DNA from: RH-AL1 sp965277735 | GTDB lineage: Bacteria > Pseudomonadota > Alphaproteobacteria > Rhizobiales > Beijerinckiaceae | Reading direction: 5' to 3' | Assembly (NCBI GenBank): GCA_965277735.1 | Contig: CBDIDO010000003.1 | Coordinates: 868,001 to 932,000, forward strand | Length of the DNA stretch: 64,000 nucleotides | Shown: positions 15,599-23,782 of the stretch, piece by piece | Layout: each line of letters begins with the position of its first letter | Numbering within the stretch: the first letter of the stretch is position 1 | Program-made: the position numbers and the translations under genes | The notes under the pieces: model-generated | Told to the model about the DNA's origin: nothing | The model's input: the letters and a program-made list of their open reading frames with translations, nothing else | The model's database searches: none

Positions 15599-16114
15599 AT
15601 GGACACCTCTGCGAACGCGATCGCTGACCGGGTCAATTGCTACGCGATCGGCGACTGGATCGACGTGGTTGCGGATTGGGGCGGCGTACCGCTCGCGGTT
15701 CCGCTCGATCTAGGTCAAGAGCCGGTGCAGGTTCAGCTCGTCAGAGTGGGCGTGAGCATCAGCTTGTTCCGGCACGCCGACGAGGCCTTGTCGGAGAGCG
15801 ATCAGGTTGTGTTCCATCGCGTCTCCTTCGATCCGGTACGCGCGGTGCTGCCCTTTGGGCTGAACGGAAATACGACTACGCCGGACACCGCCAAAGGAAT
15901 CCTTTCAAACGATTTCGCCGGCGGCCGTGCTGCGGATCTCAAGCGAGGCGATACCCGTATCAGCTTCTTTCTTCCGCAAGATGCGCGAGCGATCGAACTC
16001 ACCTTTCACCCAACGATGATCGGAATTTCGGCCTGCCAGGTGTTTCGGCTTGGGGGCGAGTTTCCTTACCGTGACATCGACCGCCTTTTCGGCCCGCGCC
16101 GACTAGGACGCTGA
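15599..16114 (+). CDS. Unknown protein at the end of the T6SS cassette (171 aa)
   Basis: ATG at 15599, 17 bp after the putative immunity gene, same strand. No signal peptide or membrane segment; several beta-rich stretches (VDVVADWGGVPLAVPLDLG, VQVQLVRVGVSISLF, RISFFLPQDARAIELTF) and the end EFPYRDIDRLFG. No family recognised. Could be a second immunity protein, a loading factor or a cassette-specific accessory. Its last 49 bases overlap the convergent tusA-like frame, which points to a recombination joint. Confidence 0.6.
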   Translation: MDTSANAIADRVNCYAIGDWIDVVADWGGVPLAVPLDLGQEPVQVQLVRVGVSISLFRHADEALSESDQVVFHRVSFDPVRAVLPFGLNGNTTTPDTAKGILSNDFAGGRAADLKRGDTRISFFLPQDARAIELTFHPTMIGISACQVFRLGGEFPYRDIDRLFGPRRLGR

Positions 16115-16368
16115 CGATCGCGCGGCGCGGCGAACGAGATACGTCTATGGCTCTCGGTCTTGGCGACAAGCTCATGGCCCAGAGTCGCAACAAGATGTGG
16201 GATATCGACGGCGGCCAGCGGATCGGCGCAAACGAACTCTAGACATTCGCCGACGCTGGCGCGCAACAGCGCCTTGCGGACGCGCCGGGCCAAGTAGGGA
16301 CAACGAAGGTCCGTCAGATCGATCGAGGTGACGGATTCCGCGATTTGGATCATTTCGATCAGGCCCAT
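16066..16368 (-). CDS. TusA/SirA-like sulfur-carrier protein, abnormal 5' and 3' ends
   Basis: Residues TSIDLTDLRCPYLARRVRKA, then ECLEFVCADPLAAVDIPHLV and HRRISF have the TusA-family pattern (persulfide carrier for tRNA thiolation and sulfur relay). The catalytic motif CPxP is CPYL here, so the second proline is missing. The frame is open upstream into a ybdK fragment with no stop; a start at 16368 or 16353 is possible, neither with a good ribosome binding site. After the last TusA strand there is an Arg-rich tail (about 18 residues) that overlaps the convergent T6SS gene. Either a young fusion or a gene captured by rearrangement. Confidence 0.55.
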   Translation of the reverse strand: MGLIEMIQIAESVTSIDLTDLRCPYLARRVRKALLRASVGECLEFVCADPLAAVDIPHLVATLGHELVAKTESHRRISFAAPRDRQRPSRRGPKRRSMSR

Positions 16369-16786
16369 CCGGTCGAGCGCGTCCGGCACCTCGACATGCA
16401 CGTGCATCGCGCAGCACATCGAGCGGTGCGTGATGATGCCGAACTGGTCCTCGAGCTTGCGGTAGCGCTCTTTTTCCGTGGTCTCCTGGCGCTCGAAACT
16501 GCCGAGCGGATGGCTACCGGCCGCAAAGAGCGAGAGGCCGTGCGCCTTCGCGATCTTCGCCAGCGTGCGCCGCGCCTCCTGCAATGACGCGAGGGCGGGA
16601 GCGGGGTCGGTGGCGGGCTTCGAGGCGAACTCGACCTGGCCCTTCAGCAACTCGTGCTCGGCCGCATCGAATGCCCCGGCCATCTCGGCGTGAAAGCGAT
16701 CGCAAGCCGTTGCGGCAGCGGACAGTCCCGTCGGGGCCTCGGCCAGAAAATACCTCCTCGATGCCGAACGCGTAGCCGCCGCTCAT
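16369..16786 (-). pseudogene. Truncated, frameshifted ybdK (carboxylate-amine ligase) remnant
   Basis: From ATG 16786 (GGAGAGG in front) the frame reads MSGGYAFGIEE and then shifts at 16753: the next frame continues YFLAEAPTGLSAAATACDRF, HAEMAGAFDAAEHELLKGQV and onward to MHVHVEVPDALDR. Together these match the N-terminal third of the YbdK / glutamate-cysteine-ligase 2 family (usually about 370-390 aa). The single-base shift inside GAGGAGG and the loss of the remaining two thirds mark it as decayed. Homology ends near 16369 and the tusA-like frame takes over. Confidence 0.8.
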
Positions 16787-16986
16787 GCCTCTCCGTGTTG
16801 AAAAATACTGCCCCTTGTGCCGCCACGGGCGACCACGGCCATGCAAGATGAGGTCCGCGGGGCCGTGGGAACTGGTGCGCGCCAATTGCGCGCGGGGCTG
16901 GAACCAACAAACGCGGACGGGCTTCCGAGCGCAACTCCGCTCGACCTGGAGCGGTGTCTTTTCACGTAATTGTACGGAGACACACC

Positions 16987-17892
16987 ATGCCCAACGCCGC
17001 CAGCAAGCGCATCGAAATGCAGGACCCGCGGACGCAATATCCGCAGCCGCCGTTCGCCAAGCAGCTTCAGCAGGCGCCCGGCCTCGCCTCCGACATGAAG
17101 CCCGTGCCGGACCACGGCGAGGAGAGCTACGTCGGCCATGGCCGACTGACCGGCCGCAAGGCGCTGGTGACCGGCGCCGATTCCGGCGTCGGCCGCGCCG
17201 CGGCGATCACCTTCGCCCGCGAAGGCGCCGACGTCGCACTAAGCTACATGGAGGCCGAGCACGGCGATGCCGCCGACGTCGCAAAGCTCATCGAGGCGGA
17301 AGGTCGCAAGGCCGTGCTGATCCCCGGCGACATCGCCAACGAGGGCTTCTGCGAAAAGCTCGTTGCGCAGGCGCGCTCGCAACTCGGCGGCCTCGACATC
17401 CTCGTCAACAACGCCGGCAAGCAAACCAATCAATCGGACATCGCCGACATTACGAGCGAGCAATTCGATCGCACTCTGAAGACCAACCTCTATGCGATGT
17501 TCTGGATCACCAAGGCGGCCATCCCGCACATGCCGCCGGGCGCCTCGATCATCAATACGGCTTCTGTGGTCGCCTATAATCCGCCGGCGATCCTGGTCGA
17601 TTATTCGACGACGAAGGCCGGCATCGTCGCTTTCTCGAGGGCGCTCGCCAAGCAGGTGATCGAGAAGGGCATTCGCGTGAACGCGGTGGCGCCGGGCCCG
17701 TTCTGGACCGCGCTGCAGCCGTCCGGCGGGCAGCCGCAGGAGGCGGTCGAGAAGTTCGGCTCCAGCGTGCCGCTCGGCCGCCCCGGCCAGCCTGTGGAGC
17801 TCGCCCCGATCTACGTCTTCCTTGCCTCGCAGGATGCCAGCTACGTCACCGGCGAAGTCTATGGCGCGACGGGCGGTACGGGTACGGCGTAG
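16987..17892 (+). CDS. SDR family oxidoreductase (YghA/GSP39-like)
   Basis: 301-residue short-chain dehydrogenase. Cofactor motif TGADSGVGRA (T62, G63, G67, G69), NNAG at the end of beta-4, and catalytic YSTTK (Y206, K210). The long N-terminal section with PQPPFAKQ and PGLASDMKPVPDHGEESY is typical of the general-stress SDR subgroup (B. subtilis GSP39, E. coli YghA); the substrate is unknown. ATG at 16987 with GGAG eight bases upstream; the GTG-like extension to 16954 is not needed. A strong hairpin follows. It stands intact between two pseudogenes. Confidence 0.92.
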   Translation: MPNAASKRIEMQDPRTQYPQPPFAKQLQQAPGLASDMKPVPDHGEESYVGHGRLTGRKALVTGADSGVGRAAAITFAREGADVALSYMEAEHGDAADVAKLIEAEGRKAVLIPGDIANEGFCEKLVAQARSQLGGLDILVNNAGKQTNQSDIADITSEQFDRTLKTNLYAMFWITKAAIPHMPPGASIINTASVVAYNPPAILVDYSTTKAGIVAFSRALAKQVIEKGIRVNAVAPGPFWTALQPSGGQPQEAVEKFGSSVPLGRPGQPVELAPIYVFLASQDASYVTGEVYGATGGTGTA

Positions 17893-17915
17893 TCGCGCCT
17901 CAAACGATCGTCTTG

Positions 17916-17942
17916 AGGCGGCGCGTCAACGACGCGCCGCCT
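17916..17942. terminator. 12-bp hairpin between convergent SDR and DUF6894 genes
   Basis: AGGCGGCGCGTC / GACGCGCCGCCT with loop AAC. Perfect stem, no T run; located 24 bp after the SDR stop and 22 bp from the end of the convergent gene, so a shared transcription stop is likely. Confidence 0.6.
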
Positions 17943-17963
17943 AGCCTGACGAGCTCGTCCAAG

Positions 17964-18203
17964 TCAGCACTTTGCGCCCCACTGCCCTTCCAACGTAAGC
18001 GTTGCCTCGTAGACAGTGGCACCGGCCGCATCGCTCGCGATCACACGCATGGTGCGCTGGTCGCCATTCGGCATCGTGTCGCGTGCCATGTCCGGCAGGC
18101 AGGCGAGCACGGCGCGACGCACGTCGTCCGGTCCGTTCAACTCCATCGGCTCGCAGGTTGTGCTGTGGGTGCCATCGTCGGCGTGAAAATCGTACCAGGG
18201 CAT
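17964..18203 (-). CDS. DUF6894-like small protein (79 aa)
   Basis: MPWYDFHADDGTHSTTCEPM at the start and AxxEARRxA-like DDVRRAVLACLPDMARD match the pattern of the small MPRYFF-D-DG family abundant in Hyphomicrobiales (DUF6894, function unknown). Start ATG at 18203 behind GGAAAGG. Divergent from the catalase remnant. Cytoplasmic, no known activity. Confidence 0.75.
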   Translation of the reverse strand: MPWYDFHADDGTHSTTCEPMELNGPDDVRRAVLACLPDMARDTMPNGDQRTMRVIASDAAGATVYEATLTLEGQWGAKC

Positions 18204-18329
18204 GACGGCGCCTTTCCGCGATAGGATTTGCCTTCCAATCAACTGATCGCGAATGGGTTGCTCGGGCTGTCGTTCAATCCTGGAGGGATAGGCGATAGGC
18301 TAGCGCAGCTCGGCTGCCCATTCGCGCAG

Positions 18330-19066
18330 GTCGGTTACGAAAAGGGCGGGCGCCTCGAAGGCGCGACGCAGGATTTCATCATGGTCAACGGCAAGGTCTT
18401 CCAGGCGAAGACCGCCGACAAGTTTCTCTCCAGCCTGAAGCTGCTCGCCAGGACGACGGATCGGATGGAGGGCACGAAGGTGGTGGCTTCAAAAGTCCTG
18501 CAGGGCGTCAACGCGGCCCTATCGACAGTTGGGCTACAAAGCACCACGTTGGGCTCGCTCGGTGGCGCGCCCAACGTAGATCCGCTCGGCGAGACCTACT
18601 ACAGCCTCACGCCGTTCCGCTACGGCGACTACATCGCCAAGTTCTCGCTGCAGCCGATGTCGGCGAGCCTCACCGCGCTTACCGGCAAGAAGATCGATGC
18701 CAGCGGGCGTCCCGATGCGATCCGCGAGACGGTGCACGAAGACATGCGCGGTCTCGAAGGCGAATGGGCGTTCAGCGTCCAGCTCTGCCGCGACCTGGAA
18801 CAGCAGCCGATCGAGGATTCTACCGTCGAATGGGAAGAGGACGCGGCGCCGTTCCAGCGCGTCGCCACGATCAGGATCTATCCACAAGACAGTTGGAACC
18901 CGCAGCGCGTCGAGGCGGTCGACGAGCAAACGCGCTTCAGCGTGTGGACCGGGCTCGCCGCACACCGGCCGCTCGGCAACATCAATCGCGCGCGGCGGCA
19001 GGCCTATCGCCATTCCGCCGATTTCCGCCAGCGCTTCAACAAGTGCCGATCCACGAGCCGGGCTAA
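18330..19066 (+). pseudogene. Catalase-family (y4iL-like) remnant, N-terminally truncated and frameshifted
   Basis: From about 18333 the translation follows the haem-dependent y4iL-like catalase family: TQDFIMVNGKVFQA, LGETYYSLTPFRYGDYIAKF, RPDAIRETVHEDM, QPIEDSTVEWEED, FSVWTGLAAHRPLGNINRAR. The first 110 or so residues of the family are missing and the sequence before GYEKGG has no similarity. Near 19053 one C has been lost (TGCCGATCC for an expected TGC CCG ATC C), so the family ending PIHEPG and the TAA at 19064-19066 are out of frame and the ORF runs on to 19244. Both defects indicate a non-functional gene. Confidence 0.8.
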
Positions 19067-19281
19067 GGCGAGGGCGCTTCCGCTTTCGGCTGCCTGCCGG
19101 GATGCGCCAACAGGGCCGCGTCGGCGGCGAGATGGTCCGCAACCACGCTGCTTTGCGACTTCTGAGGATGACGCGTCGGGGCAGGTGCGGCAGCGGCGGC
19201 GATCAGCAAGATCCCATAGATGCCGCCAATCAGAGCGGCTATAATGGCCGCCGGTCGACGATACTTTTTCATTGGCCTCAT
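19063..19281 (-). CDS. Small membrane-anchored protein (72 aa)
   Basis: One N-terminal membrane segment (AAIIAALIGGIYGILLIAAA) after a basic start (MRPMKKYRRP), then a Pro/Ala/His-rich tail of about 40 residues. ATG at 19281, or at 19272 with GAGG close upstream. The 3' end touches the catalase remnant. No family recognised; the composition fits a small exported or anchored protein. Confidence 0.5.
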   Translation of the reverse strand: MRPMKKYRRPAAIIAALIGGIYGILLIAAAAAPAPTRHPQKSQSSVVADHLAADAALLAHPGRQPKAEAPSP

Positions 19282-19345
19282 CTTTTCGTACGATCAAAGA
19301 AACGTGGACCGAGCCGTTTGGTTCTGCGATTCGGCTCCCGCTTTG

Positions 19346-19561
19346 CTAGCCCTTTCGTTTCCACCATTTGTGTAGCGCGACGAGCGCCCAGACGCCTTCG
19401 ACGAGCCCGAACGGCCAGGCCCCCTGCAGAAAGCCGTAGGCGGAGCCGAGCGCGCAGGCCCCGGCGAAGGCCAGCGTGAACCAGGTGCTCCTGGCCTCAA
19501 GCGCGTAGGTCAGCAGCATCAGGCTGACGGCGCAGAGGCCGAAGATCGTCAGCACGTCCAT
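19346..19561 (-). CDS. Small two-helix membrane protein (71 aa)
   Basis: MDVLTIFGLCAVSLMLLTYA forms a first TM, the Ala/Gly-rich middle a second, and the end LVALHKWWKRKG is a positive cytosolic tail. Similar short proteins are known as hypothetical in alphaproteobacteria. ATG at 19561, 10 bp after the stop codon of the hybrid kinase gene, so the two probably share a transcript. Confidence 0.7.
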   Translation of the reverse strand: MDVLTIFGLCAVSLMLLTYALEARSTWFTLAFAGACALGSAYGFLQGAWPFGLVEGVWALVALHKWWKRKG

Positions 19562-19571
19562 GGCGCTCCGG

Positions 19572-21203
19572 TCAGCCCCGCTGTTGCGGGGCGTCGAGCA
19601 CGTCGCGCACTTTCGACGCCAGTGCCGCCAGCGTGAACGGCTTCGGCAGATAGGCGGCGTCGGGCACCTCGTCCTCGATCGCGGTGCCCCGCGCATAGCC
19701 CGTCGTATAGACGACCTTGATGTCGGGGCGCATCGCGCGCGCCGCATCGGCCAGCTCGCGGCCGTCCATATCCGGCATCACGATGTCGGTGAAGATCAGG
19801 TCGATCTGCGGCTGCGCCTCGAGCAGGCGCAGCGCTTGGCGCGGACCTTCCGCCTCGACGACGGCGTAGCCGAGCTCGCGCAAAGCGTCGACGCTCATGT
19901 CGCGGACGCCTGGCTCGTCCTCGACGACGAGAACGGTCTCGGCGTCGCGGGCGTGCGGCATCGGTTGGGGTGTTTCGCTCGCGGGATCGGCGCTCGGTGC
20001 CTCGCCCGAATGGCGCGGCAGGTAGAGCTGCACGTCCGTGCCACGGCCGACCGCGGAGCCGATGATGACGTGGCCGCCCGACTGGCGGACGAAGCCGTAG
20101 ATCTGGCTGAGCCCGAGCCCCGTCCCCTTGCCGACCTCCTTGGTCGTGAAGAACGGGTCGAACGCCCGCTCGATGATCGCGTCCGGCATGCCGACGCCGA
20201 TGTCGCTGACGCCGATCATCACATATTGGCCGGGCGTCGCCTCGGGGTGCTCGCGGGCTTTCGCCGCGTCGAGCTCGATGTTGCGCGTCTCGATCGTCAT
20301 GCGGCCGCCATCGGGCATGGCGTCGCGCGCGTTGACAGCGAGGTTGAGGATCGCATTCTCGAGCTGCACGGGATCGGCCCAGCAGCGCCAGAGGTTCTCG
20401 GTCGCGACGACCTCGACCTCGATCGTCTCGCCGAGCGTGCGCTGCATCAGGCTCGACATGCCGGAGACGAGCGCGCCGACGTCGATCGTCTGCGGCGCCA
20501 GCTCCTGCTGCCGCGCGAAGGCGAGCAGCCGCGTCACCAGGTCGGACGCGCGCTTGGCGCCTTCTTGGGCGCTGTCGAGCGAGCCGAGGAGGCGCTCGTA
20601 GTCGCTGCGCTCCGCGCGGCGGCGCGCCATCTCGATGCTGCCGATGACGACGGCGAGCATGTTGTTGAAATCGTGCGCGATGCCGCCGGTGAGCTGGCCG
20701 ATCGTCTCCATCTTCTGGATTTGGCGCAGTTGCGCCTCGGCGGCCTCGCGGTCGGCGACCTGCTGCCGCAGCGCCGCGGTGCGCTCGCTGACGCGCAGCT
20801 CCAGCTCCTCGTTGGCGTGCCGCAACCCGGCCTCGGCGCGGCCGGCGCGCTGGAAGGCGAGCGTCATCGCGTTGATCAGTGCGATGTCGACGCCGACGGT
20901 CAGCGCGTAGAAGCCAAGTGCCAGCCAGCCTTCCGGCCAGGGCGGGATGATACTGCCGGGCTCGGCGATGAGGGTGATGTCGGCGACGAGCCCGGCCATG
21001 ATGGCGGTCAGGATGCCGGGCAGCGTCCCGCAGCAGAAGGTGACGAGCACGACGGGCGGGATGAAGATGACGAAGGGAAATCCCTCCGCCGCGGGGCCGA
21101 GCAGCTCGCGAATGCCGTAGGAGAACGCCACCGCGGCGATGCTGGCCGGCACGCCGAGCCAGGGCCGGTCGCGCAGAAATTGCGTCGAAGTGAGGAGACT
21201 CAT
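19572..21203 (-). CDS. Hybrid histidine kinase with N-terminal membrane domain and C-terminal receiver
   Basis: 543 residues. Residues 15-115 hold about four TM helices of DUF4118/MASE-like type without a periplasmic sensor domain; 118-165 is a coiled coil; HisKA with GGIAHDFNNML gives H177; HATPase shows N291 (NLAVNARDAMP), DIGVGM (334) and GTGLGL (360). A receiver at 423-540 has the phospho-acceptor D473 in FTDIVMPDMDG. The AHDFNN H-box is typical of kinases that pass phosphate to their own receiver. No output domain, so it needs a partner. ATG at 21203; 69 bp after the VOC gene on the same strand. Confidence 0.92.
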   Translation of the reverse strand: MSLLTSTQFLRDRPWLGVPASIAAVAFSYGIRELLGPAAEGFPFVIFIPPVVLVTFCCGTLPGILTAIMAGLVADITLIAEPGSIIPPWPEGWLALGFYALTVGVDIALINAMTLAFQRAGRAEAGLRHANEELELRVSERTAALRQQVADREAAEAQLRQIQKMETIGQLTGGIAHDFNNMLAVVIGSIEMARRRAERSDYERLLGSLDSAQEGAKRASDLVTRLLAFARQQELAPQTIDVGALVSGMSSLMQRTLGETIEVEVVATENLWRCWADPVQLENAILNLAVNARDAMPDGGRMTIETRNIELDAAKAREHPEATPGQYVMIGVSDIGVGMPDAIIERAFDPFFTTKEVGKGTGLGLSQIYGFVRQSGGHVIIGSAVGRGTDVQLYLPRHSGEAPSADPASETPQPMPHARDAETVLVVEDEPGVRDMSVDALRELGYAVVEAEGPRQALRLLEAQPQIDLIFTDIVMPDMDGRELADAARAMRPDIKVVYTTGYARGTAIEDEVPDAAYLPKPFTLAALASKVRDVLDAPQQRG

Positions 21204-21272
21204 CGCACCGTTGCGCCGGAAGGCTTGGCGCAGTCTAGGCCATCGTGCGGCAAAGGCCTAGCTGGACGGCCG

Positions 21273-22202
21273 TCAGGCCTGGCGCACCACGAAACGATGG
21301 CCGTCGGGATCGAGCACCATGATCGCATCGCTGCCATCGGCCTGCGCCACGATGCCGGGCGAGACGAAGCGCGCGTCGATGCGCTCGAGCGCGTAGACCA
21401 CGGCCGCAAGGTCCGGCGTGTCGAGCACGGCATGCGTCGCGGCGATGTCGCGCGAGGTGGTGGCGCCCGAGATCGGGCGTTGGCTGCCGACGTGGTAACC
21501 GAGCAGCTCGAGATGCGGCGGCGCGGCCTTCGGCATCAGGCCGGAGACGGTGACCCGGGCGTCCGGCACCGCGTCCATGCGGGCCTGCTCGGGGCCCTCG
21601 TTCTCGGTCTGCGGACCGAGCGAGAGGCCGAAGGCGCGTTCGAAGAAGGCGATGCTGCGTGCCGTATCGGACACGGCGATCGCGGTGTGGTCGATGCCGA
21701 GGAAGAGCCCGTCGCCGCGTTTCTTTTCCCAGGCCTCGGGCCCCTTGCCGGCGGGAAACGCGAGCAGCTCGAGCGGGTGGCCGTCGCCATCGCGGAACTT
21801 GAAGGCGGTGACGCCACCCGACGAGGCGGGCAGCACGATCGGCCCGCCCTCGCTGATCGGCGTGAACCGCCGAGAGTCCGTCAGCCGCGCGTAGGCCTTG
21901 TCCATGTCGGAGACGATGATCGCGAAATGCTGGAACCACATGTCGGAGCTGGTGCTGCCGCGCGGGTAGGGCGCGCCGGGCTCATCGAAGGCGACGAGCG
22001 AGAGGCGCTGCTCGTCGAGCTCCATGATCGTCTCGCGGATGCGCGCGTCCGGCACGCCGTAGAGCTCCGCTTGCCCACGATCGCCGACGCGGCGTTCCAG
22101 CGTGACGAAGTCGAACGTCTCCTCGAAGAACAGCTCGGCCTCGGTGATGTCGTCGACGACGAGCGCGACGGAGGCGATGCGGGTGATCTCGGGTCCGCTC
22201 AC
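21273..22202 (-). CDS. Two-domain VOC (glyoxalase/dioxygenase superfamily) protein
   Basis: 309 residues with two VOC units: first with RIASVALVVDDITEAELFFE, HFAIIVSDMDKAYARL and HPLELLAF; second with GIDHTAIAVSDTARSIAFFE and DGHRFVVRQA. The His/Glu positions that bind metal in VOC enzymes are present (for instance H of GIDHTA and E of PLELL). The reaction is not known. GTG start at 22202, six bases after AAGGAG. It lies 26 bp after the SMP-30 gene in an apparent DoxX-SMP30-VOC-kinase run. Confidence 0.85.
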   Translation of the reverse strand: MSGPEITRIASVALVVDDITEAELFFEETFDFVTLERRVGDRGQAELYGVPDARIRETIMELDEQRLSLVAFDEPGAPYPRGSTSSDMWFQHFAIIVSDMDKAYARLTDSRRFTPISEGGPIVLPASSGGVTAFKFRDGDGHPLELLAFPAGKGPEAWEKKRGDGLFLGIDHTAIAVSDTARSIAFFERAFGLSLGPQTENEGPEQARMDAVPDARVTVSGLMPKAAPPHLELLGYHVGSQRPISGATTSRDIAATHAVLDTPDLAAVVYALERIDARFVSPGIVAQADGSDAIMVLDPDGHRFVVRQA

Positions 22203-22228
22203 GATCGTCTCCTTGGTGGCCTCCTCGT

Positions 22229-23131
22229 CTACGGCCAGGTTGCGCCGCGCACGTTGAGGAAGATCGAATAGATCGCCTGCCCGGCGCAGATGAAGAGCCG
22301 GCTGCGATTGCGATCGCCGAAGGCGACGTTCGAGGTCAGCGTCGGCACGAGCACCTTACCGAGAAGCTCGCCGCGCGGCGAGATGCAATGCACGCCGTCT
22401 GCCGCCGACGACCAGACGTTGCCGTGCTCGTCGCAGCGGAAGCCGTCGGCGTAGCCGGGGCTCACCTTGTGAAAGAGATAGCCGCCTGAGAGCGTGCCGT
22501 CGTCTCCGACGTCGAAGACGCGGATGAATTGCTTGGGCGGCTCGGCGAACAGCTTGCCGGTTTCGGCGACGTAGAGCTTCTTCTCGTCGGGCGAGAAGCA
22601 GAGCCCGTTCGGCTCGTCGAAATCGTCGGCGGCCACCGTCAGCTTGCCGTCGCGCGGATCGTAGCGCATCAGGGCCGGTCCGAGCTCGGGCTCCTGGCGG
22701 CCGCCTTCATAGTCCGTCTGCAAACCATAATGCGGATCGGTGAACCAGATCGTGCCGTCCGATTTCACGACGATGTCGTTCGGCGCGTTGAGCCGCTTGC
22801 CCTCGTAGCGGTCGCAGAGCACGCTGACCGCGCCGTCGTGCTCGAGACGGCTGATGTTGCGATCGCGATGCGAGCAGGTGACGAGGCGCCCCTTGCGGTC
22901 GCGCGCGTGGCCGTTGGCGAAGCCGGCGGGCTTGCGGAAGAGCTGCACGCCGTCGGCCTCGCTCCAGCGCATGACGCGGTCGTTCGGCAGGTCGGAGAAG
23001 ATCAGCATCGCCATGTCGCCGAACCAGACCGGGCCTTCGGTCCAGCGAAAGCCGTCGCCGAGCTTCTCGAGCGGCGCGTTGCCCAGGATGTAGGTCTTGA
23101 AGATGGGGTCGACGATCTCGAAGCCGTCCAT
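22229..23131 (-). CDS. SMP-30/gluconolactonase family hydrolase
   Basis: 300-residue six-bladed propeller of the SMP-30/LRE family, calcium-dependent lactonases (sugar acid lactones). Characteristic stretches: EGPVWFGDMAMLIFSDLPND, NGHARDRKGRLVTCSH, LNAPNDIVVKSDGTIWFTDP and DEPNGLCFSPDEKKLYVAET. The Glu (EGP), the Asn of APND and the Asp of FSPDE are the usual metal ligands. No signal peptide, so cytosolic. ATG at 23131, 17 bp downstream of the DoxX stop. Natural substrate unknown. Confidence 0.9.
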   Translation of the reverse strand: MDGFEIVDPIFKTYILGNAPLEKLGDGFRWTEGPVWFGDMAMLIFSDLPNDRVMRWSEADGVQLFRKPAGFANGHARDRKGRLVTCSHRDRNISRLEHDGAVSVLCDRYEGKRLNAPNDIVVKSDGTIWFTDPHYGLQTDYEGGRQEPELGPALMRYDPRDGKLTVAADDFDEPNGLCFSPDEKKLYVAETGKLFAEPPKQFIRVFDVGDDGTLSGGYLFHKVSPGYADGFRCDEHGNVWSSAADGVHCISPRGELLGKVLVPTLTSNVAFGDRNRSRLFICAGQAIYSIFLNVRGATWP

Positions 23132-23148
23132 GATTCACCTTGCTGGAC

Positions 23149-23607
23149 TTATCTCGCGGGCACCGTCTCCGCGTAGGGCGGCGTCGAGGAGAAGGGATGC
23201 TCGAGCACCGAGCTGACCGAGGCGAGCGGCGCGCCGAGGATGATGAAGCCGAGGCCGCCGACGAGCCCGAAGTTCTTCAAGAAATCCCAGAAGTGCGCGC
23301 GACCCTTGCTCTCGCCCTTGGCGAAGAAGTCGCCCGAGGCCCAGAACTGGTGATAGAGCAGGGCGGTGACGATGCAATAGAACGCGAGCAGCGCGGCCGC
23401 GGCGCGGTCGAAGACGCCGCCGACGATCAGCACCGACGTGCCGATCTCGACCAGGATCGCCACGACGAGCAGGACGGGGCCGCCGGGCAGGATGCCGCCC
23501 TCCGCCTGTTTCAGGGCGCCTTGCCAGTTGAAGATCTTGTCGAGCGACGAGAACGGAAAGATCACGACGAGGCATATGCGAAGGAGAATCTGCGCCAGGA
23601 CGTTCAA
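23149..23607 (-). CDS. DoxX family membrane protein
   Basis: 152 residues with four TM helices; the start AQILLRICLVVIFPFSSLDK carries the R-x-x-x-x-x-F-x-x-x-x-K pattern of DoxX/DoxD-like proteins. These associate with oxidoreductases or redox stress systems; the exact role is unclear. Start is TTG 23607 with GGAGG six bases upstream, a strong ribosome binding site that decides it. First gene of the run leading to SMP-30, VOC and the hybrid kinase. Confidence 0.85.
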   Translation of the reverse strand: MNVLAQILLRICLVVIFPFSSLDKIFNWQGALKQAEGGILPGGPVLLVVAILVEIGTSVLIVGGVFDRAAAALLAFYCIVTALLYHQFWASGDFFAKGESKGRAHFWDFLKNFGLVGGLGFIILGAPLASVSSVLEHPFSSTPPYAETVPAR

Positions 23608-23782
23608 CTTATGCCTCCACGGGACGACGGTGCCGAGCCGCGCTTGTTATAGCGCGGCAATGCATCCCGCATGACGGGGACGCATGGTGGACGAGCATTT
23701 TTTCTGCCATGTGGCGCGTGCGGGGGTGACGAGCCCGCGAAGGCTCGTGCGTGTCGACGACCTTTGCGGTGTCAGATCGCTC

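Noticed and set aside
19560..22271. 903-residue plus-strand open frame
   Set aside because: Lies antisense to three well-supported genes (hybrid kinase, VOC, SMP-30), is rich in Arg/Ala/Asp with no domain; typical high-GC shadow.
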